Source: VXRJ01 sp965246995 (GTDB lineage Bacteria > Acidobacteriota > Vicinamibacteria > Vicinamibacterales > UBA8438). From it: a DNA stretch of 64,000 nucleotides. The position numbers and the translations under genes were made by a program. Positions 44,028 to 52,121 of this stretch are shown here, piece by piece. The DNA lies in contig OZ252008.1 in assembly GCA_965246995.1 (NCBI GenBank), positions 2,232,001 to 2,296,000 on the forward strand. Direction: 5' to 3'. Below the pieces are notes generated by a model that saw only the letters and a program-made list of their open reading frames with translations, was not told the origin of the DNA and made no database searches. Position 1 is the first letter of the stretch. Each line of letters starts with the position of its first letter.

Positions 44028-44106
44028 CGCGGTTATCGCACCGACCCGACCGGAGGGGCAGGAGTCCCGCCTTCCGTCCGGGCCGTCGGGCCGTGAAACC
44101 GGCGGC

Positions 44107-45756
44107 CTACTCGCCGATCGCTGTCGTTACCGCCTTGGAGCCGAGGCCGCCACTGGCCCAGCCGCCGACGGCGGCCGAGAATTTACCCGCGGTGCCGCCG
44201 GCCACGGCGATGAGGATGTGATCGGGAGACTGGAACTTGGGCAGGGGGTTGTCGAGGGCCTCCGGGAGCGGCGCGCCGGTTGCATCGAGCCAATCCTTCG
44301 GGATGTTCCTCGGGATCATGCCCTTTTGGCAGTCCGCGTTCGGGAGCAGATCGCGCAGGGGCCGTGAAGTGACCTCCTGGATCCGTTCGCGCAACTGCTG
44401 CTTGGAATAGCCGTCGCGCTCGAACGTTCTCGCATGTTCGGGCGAGACGACCAGGAGGGCCTGATCCATGCGATGCAACTTGACGTGGGCGATCGCCTCC
44501 ATCGACATCGCCATGCTGGTGGCGAGCGATCGCGCGCTGCGGGACAGTTGATCGCGGATCGCGCGCGGCGCCTCGGCCGCGAAGACCGTCACGGTACTCT
44601 GGTCGCGACGGAAGCCACGCTCGACATGCAGCGGTTCCCAGCAACTCAGTTCTTCGTTCTCCGCGATGCAGGCAGTGAATTTGCCGGGCTGGCCGAGCGT
44701 CGACATGTCCACTTCGCCGGGGCGACCGCCTCCGATGTTCCGGACGACCAACTGCAGTGCGCGGCCGATCGTGGCGTTCGCGCGCGAGCCCTGACCGAAA
44801 ACGTTGCGTCCGCAGTTCAGGCCGATGCGCTGCCGGATCGGGCCGTTGACGAGGATCATCGGACCAACGAAATAGGTGGTTGCCAGCACGCCATGCAGGT
44901 TGAACGCGTCGGTGCAGGCCGCCTCGACCGCGGCAATCACCACCGGCAGGTAGTCCGGGCGGCAGCCCGCCATCACGGCGTTGATCGCGATCTTTTCGAC
45001 GGTCGCGGGCACCAGGTTCGGCGGCACGTTCGCCACGATGTCGCCCGGTGATCGCGTCGTCCCCGCGAGCATCCGGGTGACGCGCTCCTCGGTCGGCGGG
45101 ACGACCGGCAGGCCGTCGGTCAAGCCCTGCTCGTCGAAGAACTCGAACTCGTCAAGTCCGGACGGCACGCGGACGCGCCGCGCTGCGAGCCGCTTGCCGT
45201 CTCGCTTCGTCGCCAGCCGCCGCGCAACGTCCGGATCGTGGACCCGCGATCCGCAGCCGGGGCGCATTGCCGGTAGCGGCGCGCGATCCGAAGATTCGAT
45301 GGCCGGCGCTTCGGCGCCGCACTCCGCCGCCGCCTGCGCGACGAGCGCCTCGACTTCTGTCTTCACCCAGCCTTCGCTGCTTGCAAGGACGGTGCCGTCG
45401 GGGCCAGCCAGCACGAGGGCCGGCACCGCGTCGAAGCCGTAGGTTTCCGACACCGCCAGCTCCGCGTCGAGCGCGCAGGGGAACGTCAGGGCGTGGCGTT
45501 CCGCGAACGTGCCGGTCGGCCGCACATCGTCCTGCGAGATGCCGACGAGGCGTAGTCCGGCGCCCCCCAGTCCGCGGTGAATCCGCTCAATGACCGGCGC
45601 CGTCAGGTCGCAGGTCGCGCAGTCATGCTTGAAGAAGAAGAGAAGCGTTGCGGCGCCGTCCGCCCCGCCGTGCGCGTCGAACGCGTGCTCCGCGTCCTCG
45701 GCATCGCGCAACGTGAATGGCGGCGCGGTCGCGCCGGTCGCCGGCAGCGTCGACAT
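44107..45756 (-). CDS. thioredoxin-like domain fused to UGSC-associated domain
   Basis: 549 residues. Residues ~1-150 are a peroxiredoxin/TlpA-like thioredoxin fold: ATLLFFFKHDCATCD places the redox pair at C46 and C49, with ISQDDVRPTGTFAERHALTFPCALD and AVPALVLAGPDG following. Residues ~210-545 repeat the unknown domain of the gene at 36344-37468 (TDGLPVVPPT, AGCRPDY, VNGPIRQRIGLNCGRNVFGQGSRANATIGRA, STLGQPGKFTACIAENEE, WEPLHVERG). The fusion ties that domain to thiol redox chemistry. No signal peptide, so cytosolic. It diverges from the next gene with only 26 bases between start codons. Confidence 0.85.
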   Translation of the reverse strand: MSTLPATGATAPPFTLRDAEDAEHAFDAHGGADGAATLLFFFKHDCATCDLTAPVIERIHRGLGGAGLRLVGISQDDVRPTGTFAERHALTFPCALDAELAVSETYGFDAVPALVLAGPDGTVLASSEGWVKTEVEALVAQAAAECGAEAPAIESSDRAPLPAMRPGCGSRVHDPDVARRLATKRDGKRLAARRVRVPSGLDEFEFFDEQGLTDGLPVVPPTEERVTRMLAGTTRSPGDIVANVPPNLVPATVEKIAINAVMAGCRPDYLPVVIAAVEAACTDAFNLHGVLATTYFVGPMILVNGPIRQRIGLNCGRNVFGQGSRANATIGRALQLVVRNIGGGRPGEVDMSTLGQPGKFTACIAENEELSCWEPLHVERGFRRDQSTVTVFAAEAPRAIRDQLSRSARSLATSMAMSMEAIAHVKLHRMDQALLVVSPEHARTFERDGYSKQQLRERIQEVTSRPLRDLLPNADCQKGMIPRNIPKDWLDATGAPLPEALDNPLPKFQSPDHILIAVAGGTAGKFSAAVGGWASGGLGSKAVTTAIGE

Positions 45757-45763
45757 GCGGAAG

Positions 45764-45773
45764 ATAGTACTAT
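45764..45773. promoter_or_regulatory. 10-bp palindrome between divergent starts
   Basis: ATAGTACTAT is a perfect 10-base palindrome centred in the 26 bases between the redoxin-fusion and barrel-protein start codons. It is AT-rich in a GC-rich neighbourhood. It could be a shared operator or overlapping -10 elements, but at this spacing at least one transcript would be nearly leaderless. Confidence 0.35.
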
Positions 45774-45782
45774 GCTCGGCTG

Positions 45783-47135
45783 ATGCGTTTGCCGGCGCGC
45801 TTTCCAATCGTCGCCGCATTCGCGGGGGTGCTCACAGCGTCGCTCATCACGGCCCCCGGTCCGGTGGCGGCCGCTCCGTCAAGGGCATCCCCCGAACCGG
45901 CACAGCAGGCGCCAGTGAACGGCGCCGACGTTCTTCGCGTCTTTCTCGACTGCGGTCCGTGCGACGACGACCACCTCCGCCGCGAGATTGCTTTCGTCAA
46001 CTACGTCCGCGACCTGCCCGATGCGCAGGTGCATGTGCTCGTCACGCGCGAGAACACCGGCGGCGGCGGCCGCGCCTGGACGATGCACTTTTACGGCATG
46101 GACGAGTTCGAGGGGTTGGACGACCAGATCGTCTTCTTTACCTCGCAGGACGATACCGACGACCGGGAGCGGCGGACCGTCGCGCAGAGACTGAGTCTTG
46201 GCCTGGTGCGCTATGCGGCGCAGACGCCGCTCGGCCAGCAGTTGCAGGTCTCAGCCGCACCGGCGGGGGGGCCGCTGGGCACCCGCCGTGTCGCCACGGC
46301 GCAGCCGGACGACGACCCGTGGGACTTCTGGGTCTTCCGCGCGCGCGTCAACGGGCGTTTCGAAGCGGAAGAGCTCGCATCGACCCGGTCGATCAGCAGC
46401 TCGTTCTCGGCGAACCGCGACACCGAAGATTGGCGGATGCGCTTTGGCGTCTTCTCGAACCATCGCCGCGACGGGTTTGCCCTGACCGACTCCACCTTCA
46501 CGAGCATCCAGCGCAACACGTCGCTCGACGTGCGGTTCATCAAGAGCGTGGGCGAACACATGGGCATCGGCGTCGGCGGCTCCGCCATCAGCAGCACGTT
46601 CCGCAACCAGGATGTGACCCTCCGAGCCGCCCCCGCGGTGCAGTACAACTTCTTTCCGTACACCGAATCGACCCGCCGCCAGTTCACGGTGATGTACACC
46701 GCCGGCTACAACTCGTTCCGCTACACCGAGCCGACCATCTTCGACCGGATGGAAGAGCAGCGGCTGAACCATACCGTGCAGACGTCGTATGAGGTGAACG
46801 AGCCGTGGGGCGAGAGTGAGTTGACGCTGGAGTTCTCGCAGTTCCTCGACGCGCCGGACCAGCGCCGTCTCGTGGCGTTCGGCGAGTTGGATATCCGGCT
46901 GTTTCGGGGATTCTTCCTGACGCTGGAGGCTGACAGCTCACTTATCCGCGATCAGATCTACCTGCCGCGCGAGGCAGCGACCGACCAGGAGATTCTGGTG
47001 CGGCGGCGCCAGCTCGCCACCGATTACGAGTGGGAATTCCGTATCGGCTTCACCTACTCGTTCGGATCGATCTTCAACAACGTCGTGAACTCGCGGTTCG
47101 CGGGATCGAGCGGCGGCTTTACGCGGACGTTCTAG
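45783..47135 (+). CDS. exported outer-membrane barrel-like protein with N-terminal CxxC segment
   Basis: 450 residues with a signal peptide (IVAAFAGVLTASLITAPGPVAAA). The first ~110 mature residues (ADVLRVFLDCGPCDDDHLRREIAFVNYVRDLPDAQVHVLVTRENTGGGGRAWTMHFYG) form a soluble alpha/beta domain with a CGPC pair, as in thioredoxin active sites. From ~180 the sequence alternates amphipathic strands (FVQYNFFPYTESTRRQFTVMYTAGYN, GESELTLEFSQFL, YEWEFRIGFTYSFGSIFNNVVNSRF) and ends in a terminal Phe, as for outer-membrane beta-barrels. I recognise the pattern as a recurring Acidobacterial family without a known function. Confidence 0.72.
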   Translation: MRLPARFPIVAAFAGVLTASLITAPGPVAAAPSRASPEPAQQAPVNGADVLRVFLDCGPCDDDHLRREIAFVNYVRDLPDAQVHVLVTRENTGGGGRAWTMHFYGMDEFEGLDDQIVFFTSQDDTDDRERRTVAQRLSLGLVRYAAQTPLGQQLQVSAAPAGGPLGTRRVATAQPDDDPWDFWVFRARVNGRFEAEELASTRSISSSFSANRDTEDWRMRFGVFSNHRRDGFALTDSTFTSIQRNTSLDVRFIKSVGEHMGIGVGGSAISSTFRNQDVTLRAAPAVQYNFFPYTESTRRQFTVMYTAGYNSFRYTEPTIFDRMEEQRLNHTVQTSYEVNEPWGESELTLEFSQFLDAPDQRRLVAFGELDIRLFRGFFLTLEADSSLIRDQIYLPREAATDQEILVRRRQLATDYEWEFRIGFTYSFGSIFNNVVNSRFAGSSGGFTRTF

Positions 47136-47175
47136 CAGCTAGACCGCTGTTGCCACTCCGTGGCTCCGTGGTCGT

Positions 47176-47192
47176 GCCGGCTGAAAGCCGGC
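47176..47192. repeat. palindromic repeat copy 1 (REP-like), 3' of the nitrile hydratase operon
   Basis: GCCGGCT-GAA-AGCCGGC is a perfect 7-bp hairpin. It lies between two convergent stop codons (barrel protein and nitrile hydratase accessory protein), so it may stop transcription both ways, although no T-run follows. A related sequence lies at 48988-49006. Confidence 0.45.
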
Positions 47193-47198
47193 GCGCCA

Positions 47199-47609
47199 TC
47201 AGCCGGACTTCCGGGCGTTTCGCAACTCCACCGGCTTGCCGTGGGGCGTGTGCCGATAGGCGTCCGCCCACGCTTCCTTGCGGTCGAGTAGCGCACCAAC
47301 GTCGGTCAGGCCCTTGCGAGTGGCTAGCCATTCCAATGCAGCGACCCAGTGGTTGTAATAGTGCGAGCCGTCGTCCGGTTCGCCGCGGTCGGCCGCCGCC
47401 TGCAGCTCCGCGGCCAGGGTCTCCGCCCACTCCTTCCAGGTGAAGTGCCCCGCCTCGGAGAGATTTACGGCGAGCGCGAACGCCTGCGCTTGCCACGGCG
47501 CTTCGAAGACCGGTCCTTCCGCGTCTCTCGGTAGCGGCGGGAGTGCCGCGAGGTGCTCGGCCCCGACTGGTCCGGCGGGCGGCGGCGACGGGGGATCACG
47601 CCGACTCAA
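47199..47609 (-). CDS. nitrile hydratase accessory protein (activator)
   Basis: 136 residues from TTG 47609. This start follows GGAGGAG by 4 bases and overlaps the beta-subunit gene by 14 bases; no in-frame ATG or GTG suits. The body (EGPVFEAPWQAQAFALAVNLSEAGHFTWKEWAETLAAELQAA and YYNHWVAALEWLATRKGLTDVGALLDRKEAWADAYRHTPHGKPVEL) is the beta-subunit-like chaperone family that delivers metal to the alpha subunit. Third gene of the nitrile hydratase operon. Confidence 0.85.
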   Translation of the reverse strand: MSRRDPPSPPPAGPVGAEHLAALPPLPRDAEGPVFEAPWQAQAFALAVNLSEAGHFTWKEWAETLAAELQAAADRGEPDDGSHYYNHWVAALEWLATRKGLTDVGALLDRKEAWADAYRHTPHGKPVELRNARKSG

Positions 47610-48255
47610 GGTACTCCTCCCACATGTCGACGTAAACCGAATCACCTGTGGAGGCGCGCTCGCCCCACAGTTCCCGCGCGTCAAACCGGACGGTGTAGAC
47701 GTGCTGGGGGATGTTGCCGAGCCGCTGGCCCTGCTCGTCGGTGTCCTGTAGCGCGTAGACACCGTTGTCCCGGATCACCACGCCGCGGCGGCCGCGGGTG
47801 TAGCGCGGCATGCGCGTGTGTCCTCGGGGATGCATATTGCGCCCCCGAACCGCGTCATTCACGTTGAAGCCCGCGTTCACCTTGGTGTCGAGGAGGCTTG
47901 AGCCGAGGGACGCGGTCTCAGCCTGAGTTGCCGGTAGCAGTTCGGGCGCCGCCGCATCCGGATCCGCGTAGCCGCTGTCGAGCTCCGCCTCGGTGACCAG
48001 GCCGCTCGACAGCAGCAGGTTGACATGCGCCGTGAACCACCGCTCGTAGTACGACATGCGCAGGTAGTCGGCCGGCGGCAGACTCTCGAGCGCGAACCGG
48101 AAGCTGCCCCAGTTGCGGCCGCGTCCCCAGCGGCCAATGGAGCGACGGAGACCGTAGACGCGGCCCTCCCACGGCTTGTGGAAGACCGGTTCTTTGTCTT
48201 CGCGGACGACCGGGTCCATGCCGTCCAAGCCGCCCATGTCGTGGATACCGTTCAT
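47596..48255 (-). CDS. nthB: nitrile hydratase subunit beta
   Basis: 219 residues, beginning MNGIHDMGGLDGMDPV, a highly characteristic nitrile hydratase beta start. Other family elements are YYERWFTAHVNLLLSSGLVTEAELD, VRGRNMHPRGHTRMPRYTRGRRGVV (the arginines that contact the alpha-subunit metal site) and YTVRFDARELWGERAS. With the alpha subunit it forms the heterotetramer that hydrates nitriles to amides. Starts 40 bases after the alpha-subunit stop. Confidence 0.94.
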   Translation of the reverse strand: MNGIHDMGGLDGMDPVVREDKEPVFHKPWEGRVYGLRRSIGRWGRGRNWGSFRFALESLPPADYLRMSYYERWFTAHVNLLLSSGLVTEAELDSGYADPDAAAPELLPATQAETASLGSSLLDTKVNAGFNVNDAVRGRNMHPRGHTRMPRYTRGRRGVVIRDNGVYALQDTDEQGQRLGNIPQHVYTVRFDARELWGERASTGDSVYVDMWEEYLESA

Positions 48256-48295
48256 ACACAGTCTCCGTGTCGGCGATGTGCCAGCCCACGGGCTC

Positions 48296-48916
48296 CTAGG
48301 GTGGCGGCACCCTGGCGACGCCGATCATCGAATCGCGACTGACCAGATTCGCGAGCTGTTCCTCACTCATTCCGTCCGTGGCGGCCGGACGCTCCGGCAG
48401 CACGAGGTACCGGATTTCGGCCGTGCTGTCCCAGACGCGCACCTCAACATCGCCGGGCAAGTCGAGTCCGAACTCCCGGAGCACGGCGCGGGGTTCGATG
48501 ACCGCGCGCGAACGGTACGCGGCGGACTTGTACCAGACTGGCGGCAGGCCAAGCGTCGGCCACGGGTAGCAGGAACAGAGCGTGCAGACCACCAGGTTGT
48601 GCACGGCAGGCGTGTTCTCCACCACTACCATGTGCTCGCCCTGCGCGCCGAGGTAGCCCATCTCGCCGATTGCGGCGGTGCCGTCCGCGAGCAGCCGAGC
48701 CCTGAAGTCGGGATCCGTCCAGGCGCGGGCCACTACCTGTGCACCGTTGCGCGGACCGATCCGATTTTCGTAGGCGTCGACGACGACGTCGAGGTCGGCC
48801 GGGGCGATCATCTTCTTGTCGATCAGGATCGACTCGAGGGCCCGCACGCGGAGCGCGATGTCATCAGGAACCACCTGATGGTCGTGATCATGCTCGGATT
48901 CCTTTTTGTTCGTCAT
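48296..48916 (-). CDS. nthA: nitrile hydratase subunit alpha, cobalt type
   Basis: 206 residues. The metal site is V-C111-T-L-C114-S-C116-YPWP. Thr between the first Cys and Leu marks the cobalt (not iron, CSLCSC) type; Cys114 and Cys116 would be oxidised to sulfinate and sulfenate. The N-terminus has a His-rich stretch (HDHDHQ). KSAAYRSRAVIEPRAVLREFGLDLPGDVEVRVWDSTAEIRYLVLPERP is the typical C-terminal half. Cytosolic nitrile-to-amide hydration. First gene of the three-gene operon; no amidase gene is present in the window. Confidence 0.95.
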   Translation of the reverse strand: MTNKKESEHDHDHQVVPDDIALRVRALESILIDKKMIAPADLDVVVDAYENRIGPRNGAQVVARAWTDPDFRARLLADGTAAIGEMGYLGAQGEHMVVVENTPAVHNLVVCTLCSCYPWPTLGLPPVWYKSAAYRSRAVIEPRAVLREFGLDLPGDVEVRVWDSTAEIRYLVLPERPAATDGMSEEQLANLVSRDSMIGVARVPPP

Positions 48917-48987
48917 CGGCTTTGATCCCGGCGTCGAGCCCCCAGAGCCCGCATTCTACGTCGGCAGCGCTTTCAGCCAGCAATTGT

Positions 48988-49010
48988 GCCGGCTGAACGC
49001 CAGCGCACCA
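48988..49010. repeat. palindromic repeat copy 2 (REP-like), 5' of the nitrile hydratase operon
   Basis: TGCCGGCTGAACGCCAGCG shares 16 of 18 bases with the hairpin region at 47175-47192 and is followed by the same GC-rich CGCACCA/CGCGCCA tail. Its arms are less perfect. Two copies flank the nitrile hydratase operon. Confidence 0.35.
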
Positions 49011-49120
49011 GGCGGGCGCACCCCGCCTCGCCGACTCAGTAGGTGGTGTGACCCGCCAAGTGTGTCCACGTGGCGAACACGTCCAGCGCGCCGTCGCACG
49101 GGACGTGCACCATCGGCATG

Positions 49121-51187
49121 CTAGGGCAAGGCGAACGCGATCAGTTCAGGGATGCGCCCACCCCCGACGGTCAGCGCGATGTACTGCCGGCCGTCGAGCA
49201 GGTAGGTCATCGGCGTCCCGATGGCGCCGCCGGGAAGGTCGACGGACGCCAGTTCGTTGCCGGTTGCCTTGTCGAACGCCGCCAGGCGCGGGCCGTCGTT
49301 CGTGCCGCCGGTGGTCAGGGCGTAGATCAGAATGTCCGGCGTCAGCAGGGGACCGGCGCGGCTGGCGTCACCGCCCAACGGCGGCAGGTCAAGGTCGCGC
49401 AGCATGGCGTGATTGCGGATCCGATCGCCGTTGCCCGTCGGCGTCATCCAGACATGCTCGCCGGTGTTCAGGTCGATGGCCGTCATCCGCGAGTAGGGCG
49501 GCTTGAAGAGGGGCAGCCCCTGCGGCATTTGCGGCCGCGTGCGCGTCTGGCCGCGGCGCTCGATGACGTCGAGCGTCGCCCCTTCGTTCGGTGAAGGCTC
49601 GCGGTACTGCATCACCGAGTAGGCATTGCTGGAAGGGACGTAGAGGATCCCGGTCTGTGGGTCGAACCCCGCACCGGACCAGTTGGCGCCGCCGCCGCTG
49701 CTCGGTCGCTGAATCGTTCCGTCCCACATCTGCGGAGTGAAGATCGGTCCGAGCCGGTAGTCCTGGACCGCATCGATGGCCATCTGCCGGATTTCCGGGG
49801 TGAAGTCCACCAGGTCGTCGACCGACGTTCCCTGGTACTCGAACGGGGCGGGCTTCGTCGGGAACGGTTGCGTCGGCGACGGCCGCTCGCCCGGGATGTC
49901 CGTGTCGGTCGGCACGGGGCGTTCCTCGATCGGCCAGATGGGCTCGCCCGTTTCCCGGTTGAAGACGTACATGAAGCCTTGCTTGCTCACTTGTGCGAGG
50001 GCTTTTACCGGCTGGCCGTCAACAACGATGTCGACGAGGTTCGGCGCGGCGGGGAAGTCCCAGTCCCAAAGGCCGTGGTGGACAGCCTGGAAGTGCCATT
50101 CCCGCTCGCCCGTCTCGATATCGAGTGCGACCACGCTTTCTGCAAACAGGTTGTCGCCCAGACGATGACCCCCGTAGTAGTCCGGTGCGGGCGTGTTCGT
50201 CGGGAGATAGATGAGGCCCAGTTCGGGGTCGGCGCTCATCATCGTCCAGACGCCTACCTTGCCGGTGTGGCGCCACGAATCGCCTTCCCACGTGTCGTTC
50301 CCGAACTCGTCTCCCTGCGGGATCGTGTGGAATGTCCACTTGGTCCGGCCGTTCCGGGGATCGAAGCCGCGCATCCACCCCGGGGGCGCTTCGCGCGTGA
50401 TGTTGTAGGACGAGATCGAAGATGGCGTGACTATCGTGTCGCCGACGATGAGCGGCGGAGACTGGACGGAATAGCGCAGCGCGTTCAACCAGTCGCGGTC
50501 GCCGCGCACCGCCCGTGGAAGATCCGCCACCAGGTCGAGCCAGCCATTGTCGGCGAAGTCGGCGCACGGTTCACCGGTCTTGGCGTCGACGCAGATCAGG
50601 TAGCCGTTGCCGGTGCCGGAGAAGATCCGCTCGTCCTCGCGGTCGGGACCGTCAGACCAGTAAGCGACCCCGCGCTGATTCCAGCGCGCCGTCATCGTCG
50701 TCGTTCCCGCCTCGTAGGTCTTCGGGTTGTAGACCCACAGTGTCTCGCCGGTCTCCGCATCGATCGACGCGATCTGCGACGTCGGCATGTTGATGAACAT
50801 CCGGCCGCCCACCATCAGCGGTGTCGCCTTCAGGTTGGTCAGATAGGGGGCTTGCGCGTCCCGCCAGCGGTTCGGGTCGCGGCGGAGCAGTTCTTCGAAG
50901 ATGGTGGCCGAATCGGCCCACCATTCACCGCTCCCAGGTGTGTCGATGCTCAGGAACGCGTCGGCCGACAGCCACCGCCATGCAATTTCCAGGTCGCCGA
51001 AGTTCGTCCGGTCGATCTGGGTCAGCGGGGAGTACTTCGTCCCGCCCAGATCGCCGGCGTAGGTGGGCCACTCGCCGTTGGCGGGTGCGCCCTGCTGCGC
51101 CGCCGCGGGGAGTGCGCCGGCGAGCATGGCGATGGCTGCCAGCAGGAGGATCGGAAGACGGGTACAGGTGCGACCAGGCATCGGCAT
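49121..51187 (-). CDS. PQQ-dependent dehydrogenase-like beta-propeller protein, exported
   Basis: 688 residues (682 from ATG 51181). A signal peptide (LPILLLAAIAMLAGALPAAAQQ) precedes GEWPTYAGDLGGTKYSPLTQIDRTNFGDLEIAWRW, the standard start of membrane-type glucose dehydrogenase-like quinoproteins. Tryptophan-docking propeller repeats follow (IASIDAETGETLWVYNPKTYE, RGFDPRNGRTKWTFHTIPQG, VVALDIETGEREWHFQAVHHGLWDWDFPAAPNLVDI). HHGLWDWD is the PQQ-site signature of this family. It should oxidise an alcohol or sugar in the periplasm using PQQ. No cytochrome partner is adjacent. Confidence 0.87.
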   Translation of the reverse strand: MPMPGRTCTRLPILLLAAIAMLAGALPAAAQQGAPANGEWPTYAGDLGGTKYSPLTQIDRTNFGDLEIAWRWLSADAFLSIDTPGSGEWWADSATIFEELLRRDPNRWRDAQAPYLTNLKATPLMVGGRMFINMPTSQIASIDAETGETLWVYNPKTYEAGTTTMTARWNQRGVAYWSDGPDREDERIFSGTGNGYLICVDAKTGEPCADFADNGWLDLVADLPRAVRGDRDWLNALRYSVQSPPLIVGDTIVTPSSISSYNITREAPPGWMRGFDPRNGRTKWTFHTIPQGDEFGNDTWEGDSWRHTGKVGVWTMMSADPELGLIYLPTNTPAPDYYGGHRLGDNLFAESVVALDIETGEREWHFQAVHHGLWDWDFPAAPNLVDIVVDGQPVKALAQVSKQGFMYVFNRETGEPIWPIEERPVPTDTDIPGERPSPTQPFPTKPAPFEYQGTSVDDLVDFTPEIRQMAIDAVQDYRLGPIFTPQMWDGTIQRPSSGGGANWSGAGFDPQTGILYVPSSNAYSVMQYREPSPNEGATLDVIERRGQTRTRPQMPQGLPLFKPPYSRMTAIDLNTGEHVWMTPTGNGDRIRNHAMLRDLDLPPLGGDASRAGPLLTPDILIYALTTGGTNDGPRLAAFDKATGNELASVDLPGGAIGTPMTYLLDGRQYIALTVGGGRIPELIAFALP

Positions 51188-51273
51188 CCTCGCTCTCGTG
51201 ACCGGATTTCGGCGTCGAATGGTGCGCGCCATCATATAGCAGCCGTGCCGCCGAGGCCTGCTAGAATGCCGGC

Positions 51274-52071
51274 ATGGACCGCAACCGCGCGCCGCGCCGG
51301 TTCGCGGCATCGCACACCCCAGCGCCGCGCGCCGGCCGGGGTATACGGGCGTTCCCCCCGGCATCGTGGATGGCAGCCGCCCTCGTGGCGGCGTTCGCGG
51401 CCGCCGGGGCGACGGCCGCCGCGCAGCAACGCCCAACGCAGCAGCCGCCGGAGCTGTACCACTGGGTTCTGCCGGCTGATTCGCCCGGTGTCGCCGTCGC
51501 CACGCTGCACCCGAACGACTGCTACGTTGTGCGCCAGGCTAGCGGGGTTGCGTACTTCGGGCAGCCGACAGCAGCCTTGCGCGAACTGCATCGGCAGGCG
51601 AGTCAATCGCTGGCGCACCTGGTCGAGGCAGAGCCGCGATTGCCGCCGGAGACGCATCCCGAGTGCATTCTTGGGGCCTGCGTCGAAGTGGAGCGCCTGG
51701 CCGGAGCGATGGAACGAGAGATGGTGTCAGCGAATCGTCGCGCCGCGCGACCGGTTAGCCACGACCCGTCACCGCTCGACAACTTCTTCGGCGGGGCCTA
51801 CACCGACGTCGGGACGGATGGCGCCGACATCGACGCCGCCGGACTGACCGTCCGCGCGCGTTACCGCAACACGCCGGAGCAGCAGATGATCGTCCGGCAT
51901 CTCGCGACCGCGCGGCGCGACAATTGCTACGAGGCAACGCTGCCGCGCTCGCTTACCATTCATGTGCGCGACCACGACCTCGAGCGCAACGACCGGACCG
52001 GGGTATACCGCGGGTACCTTTACATCGAGCATCATCATCCGGAAATCACCGGCCGAGCGGTCATAGAGTGA
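51274..52071 (+). CDS. exported protein of unknown function
   Basis: 265 residues. A hydrophobic segment (WMAAALVAAFAAAGATAAAQQ) lies at ~32-52 after an Arg-rich tail, so a start at a later in-frame codon is possible. The mature protein has four cysteines (DCYVV, ECILGACVEVE, NCYEA) in pairs likely to form disulfides, and ends in alternating hydrophobic strands (TGVYRGYLYIEHHHPEITG). I recognise no family. It ends 50 bases upstream of the MBL hydrolase gene. Confidence 0.65.
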   Translation: MDRNRAPRRFAASHTPAPRAGRGIRAFPPASWMAAALVAAFAAAGATAAAQQRPTQQPPELYHWVLPADSPGVAVATLHPNDCYVVRQASGVAYFGQPTAALRELHRQASQSLAHLVEAEPRLPPETHPECILGACVEVERLAGAMEREMVSANRRAARPVSHDPSPLDNFFGGAYTDVGTDGADIDAAGLTVRARYRNTPEQQMIVRHLATARRDNCYEATLPRSLTIHVRDHDLERNDRTGVYRGYLYIEHHHPEITGRAVIE

Positions 52072-52121
52072 TCGACAGGGACGCCGGCCGAGCGGCGGGA
52101 CAAGGAACAGGAGCAGACGAC

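Noticed and set aside
44107..44130. The redoxin fusion ends ...TTAIGE-stop, resembling ...ITAIGD-U in UGSC copy 1, so a third recoded codon was considered
   Set aside because: The stop is TAG and is not followed by G-S-C; the resemblance is likely chance.
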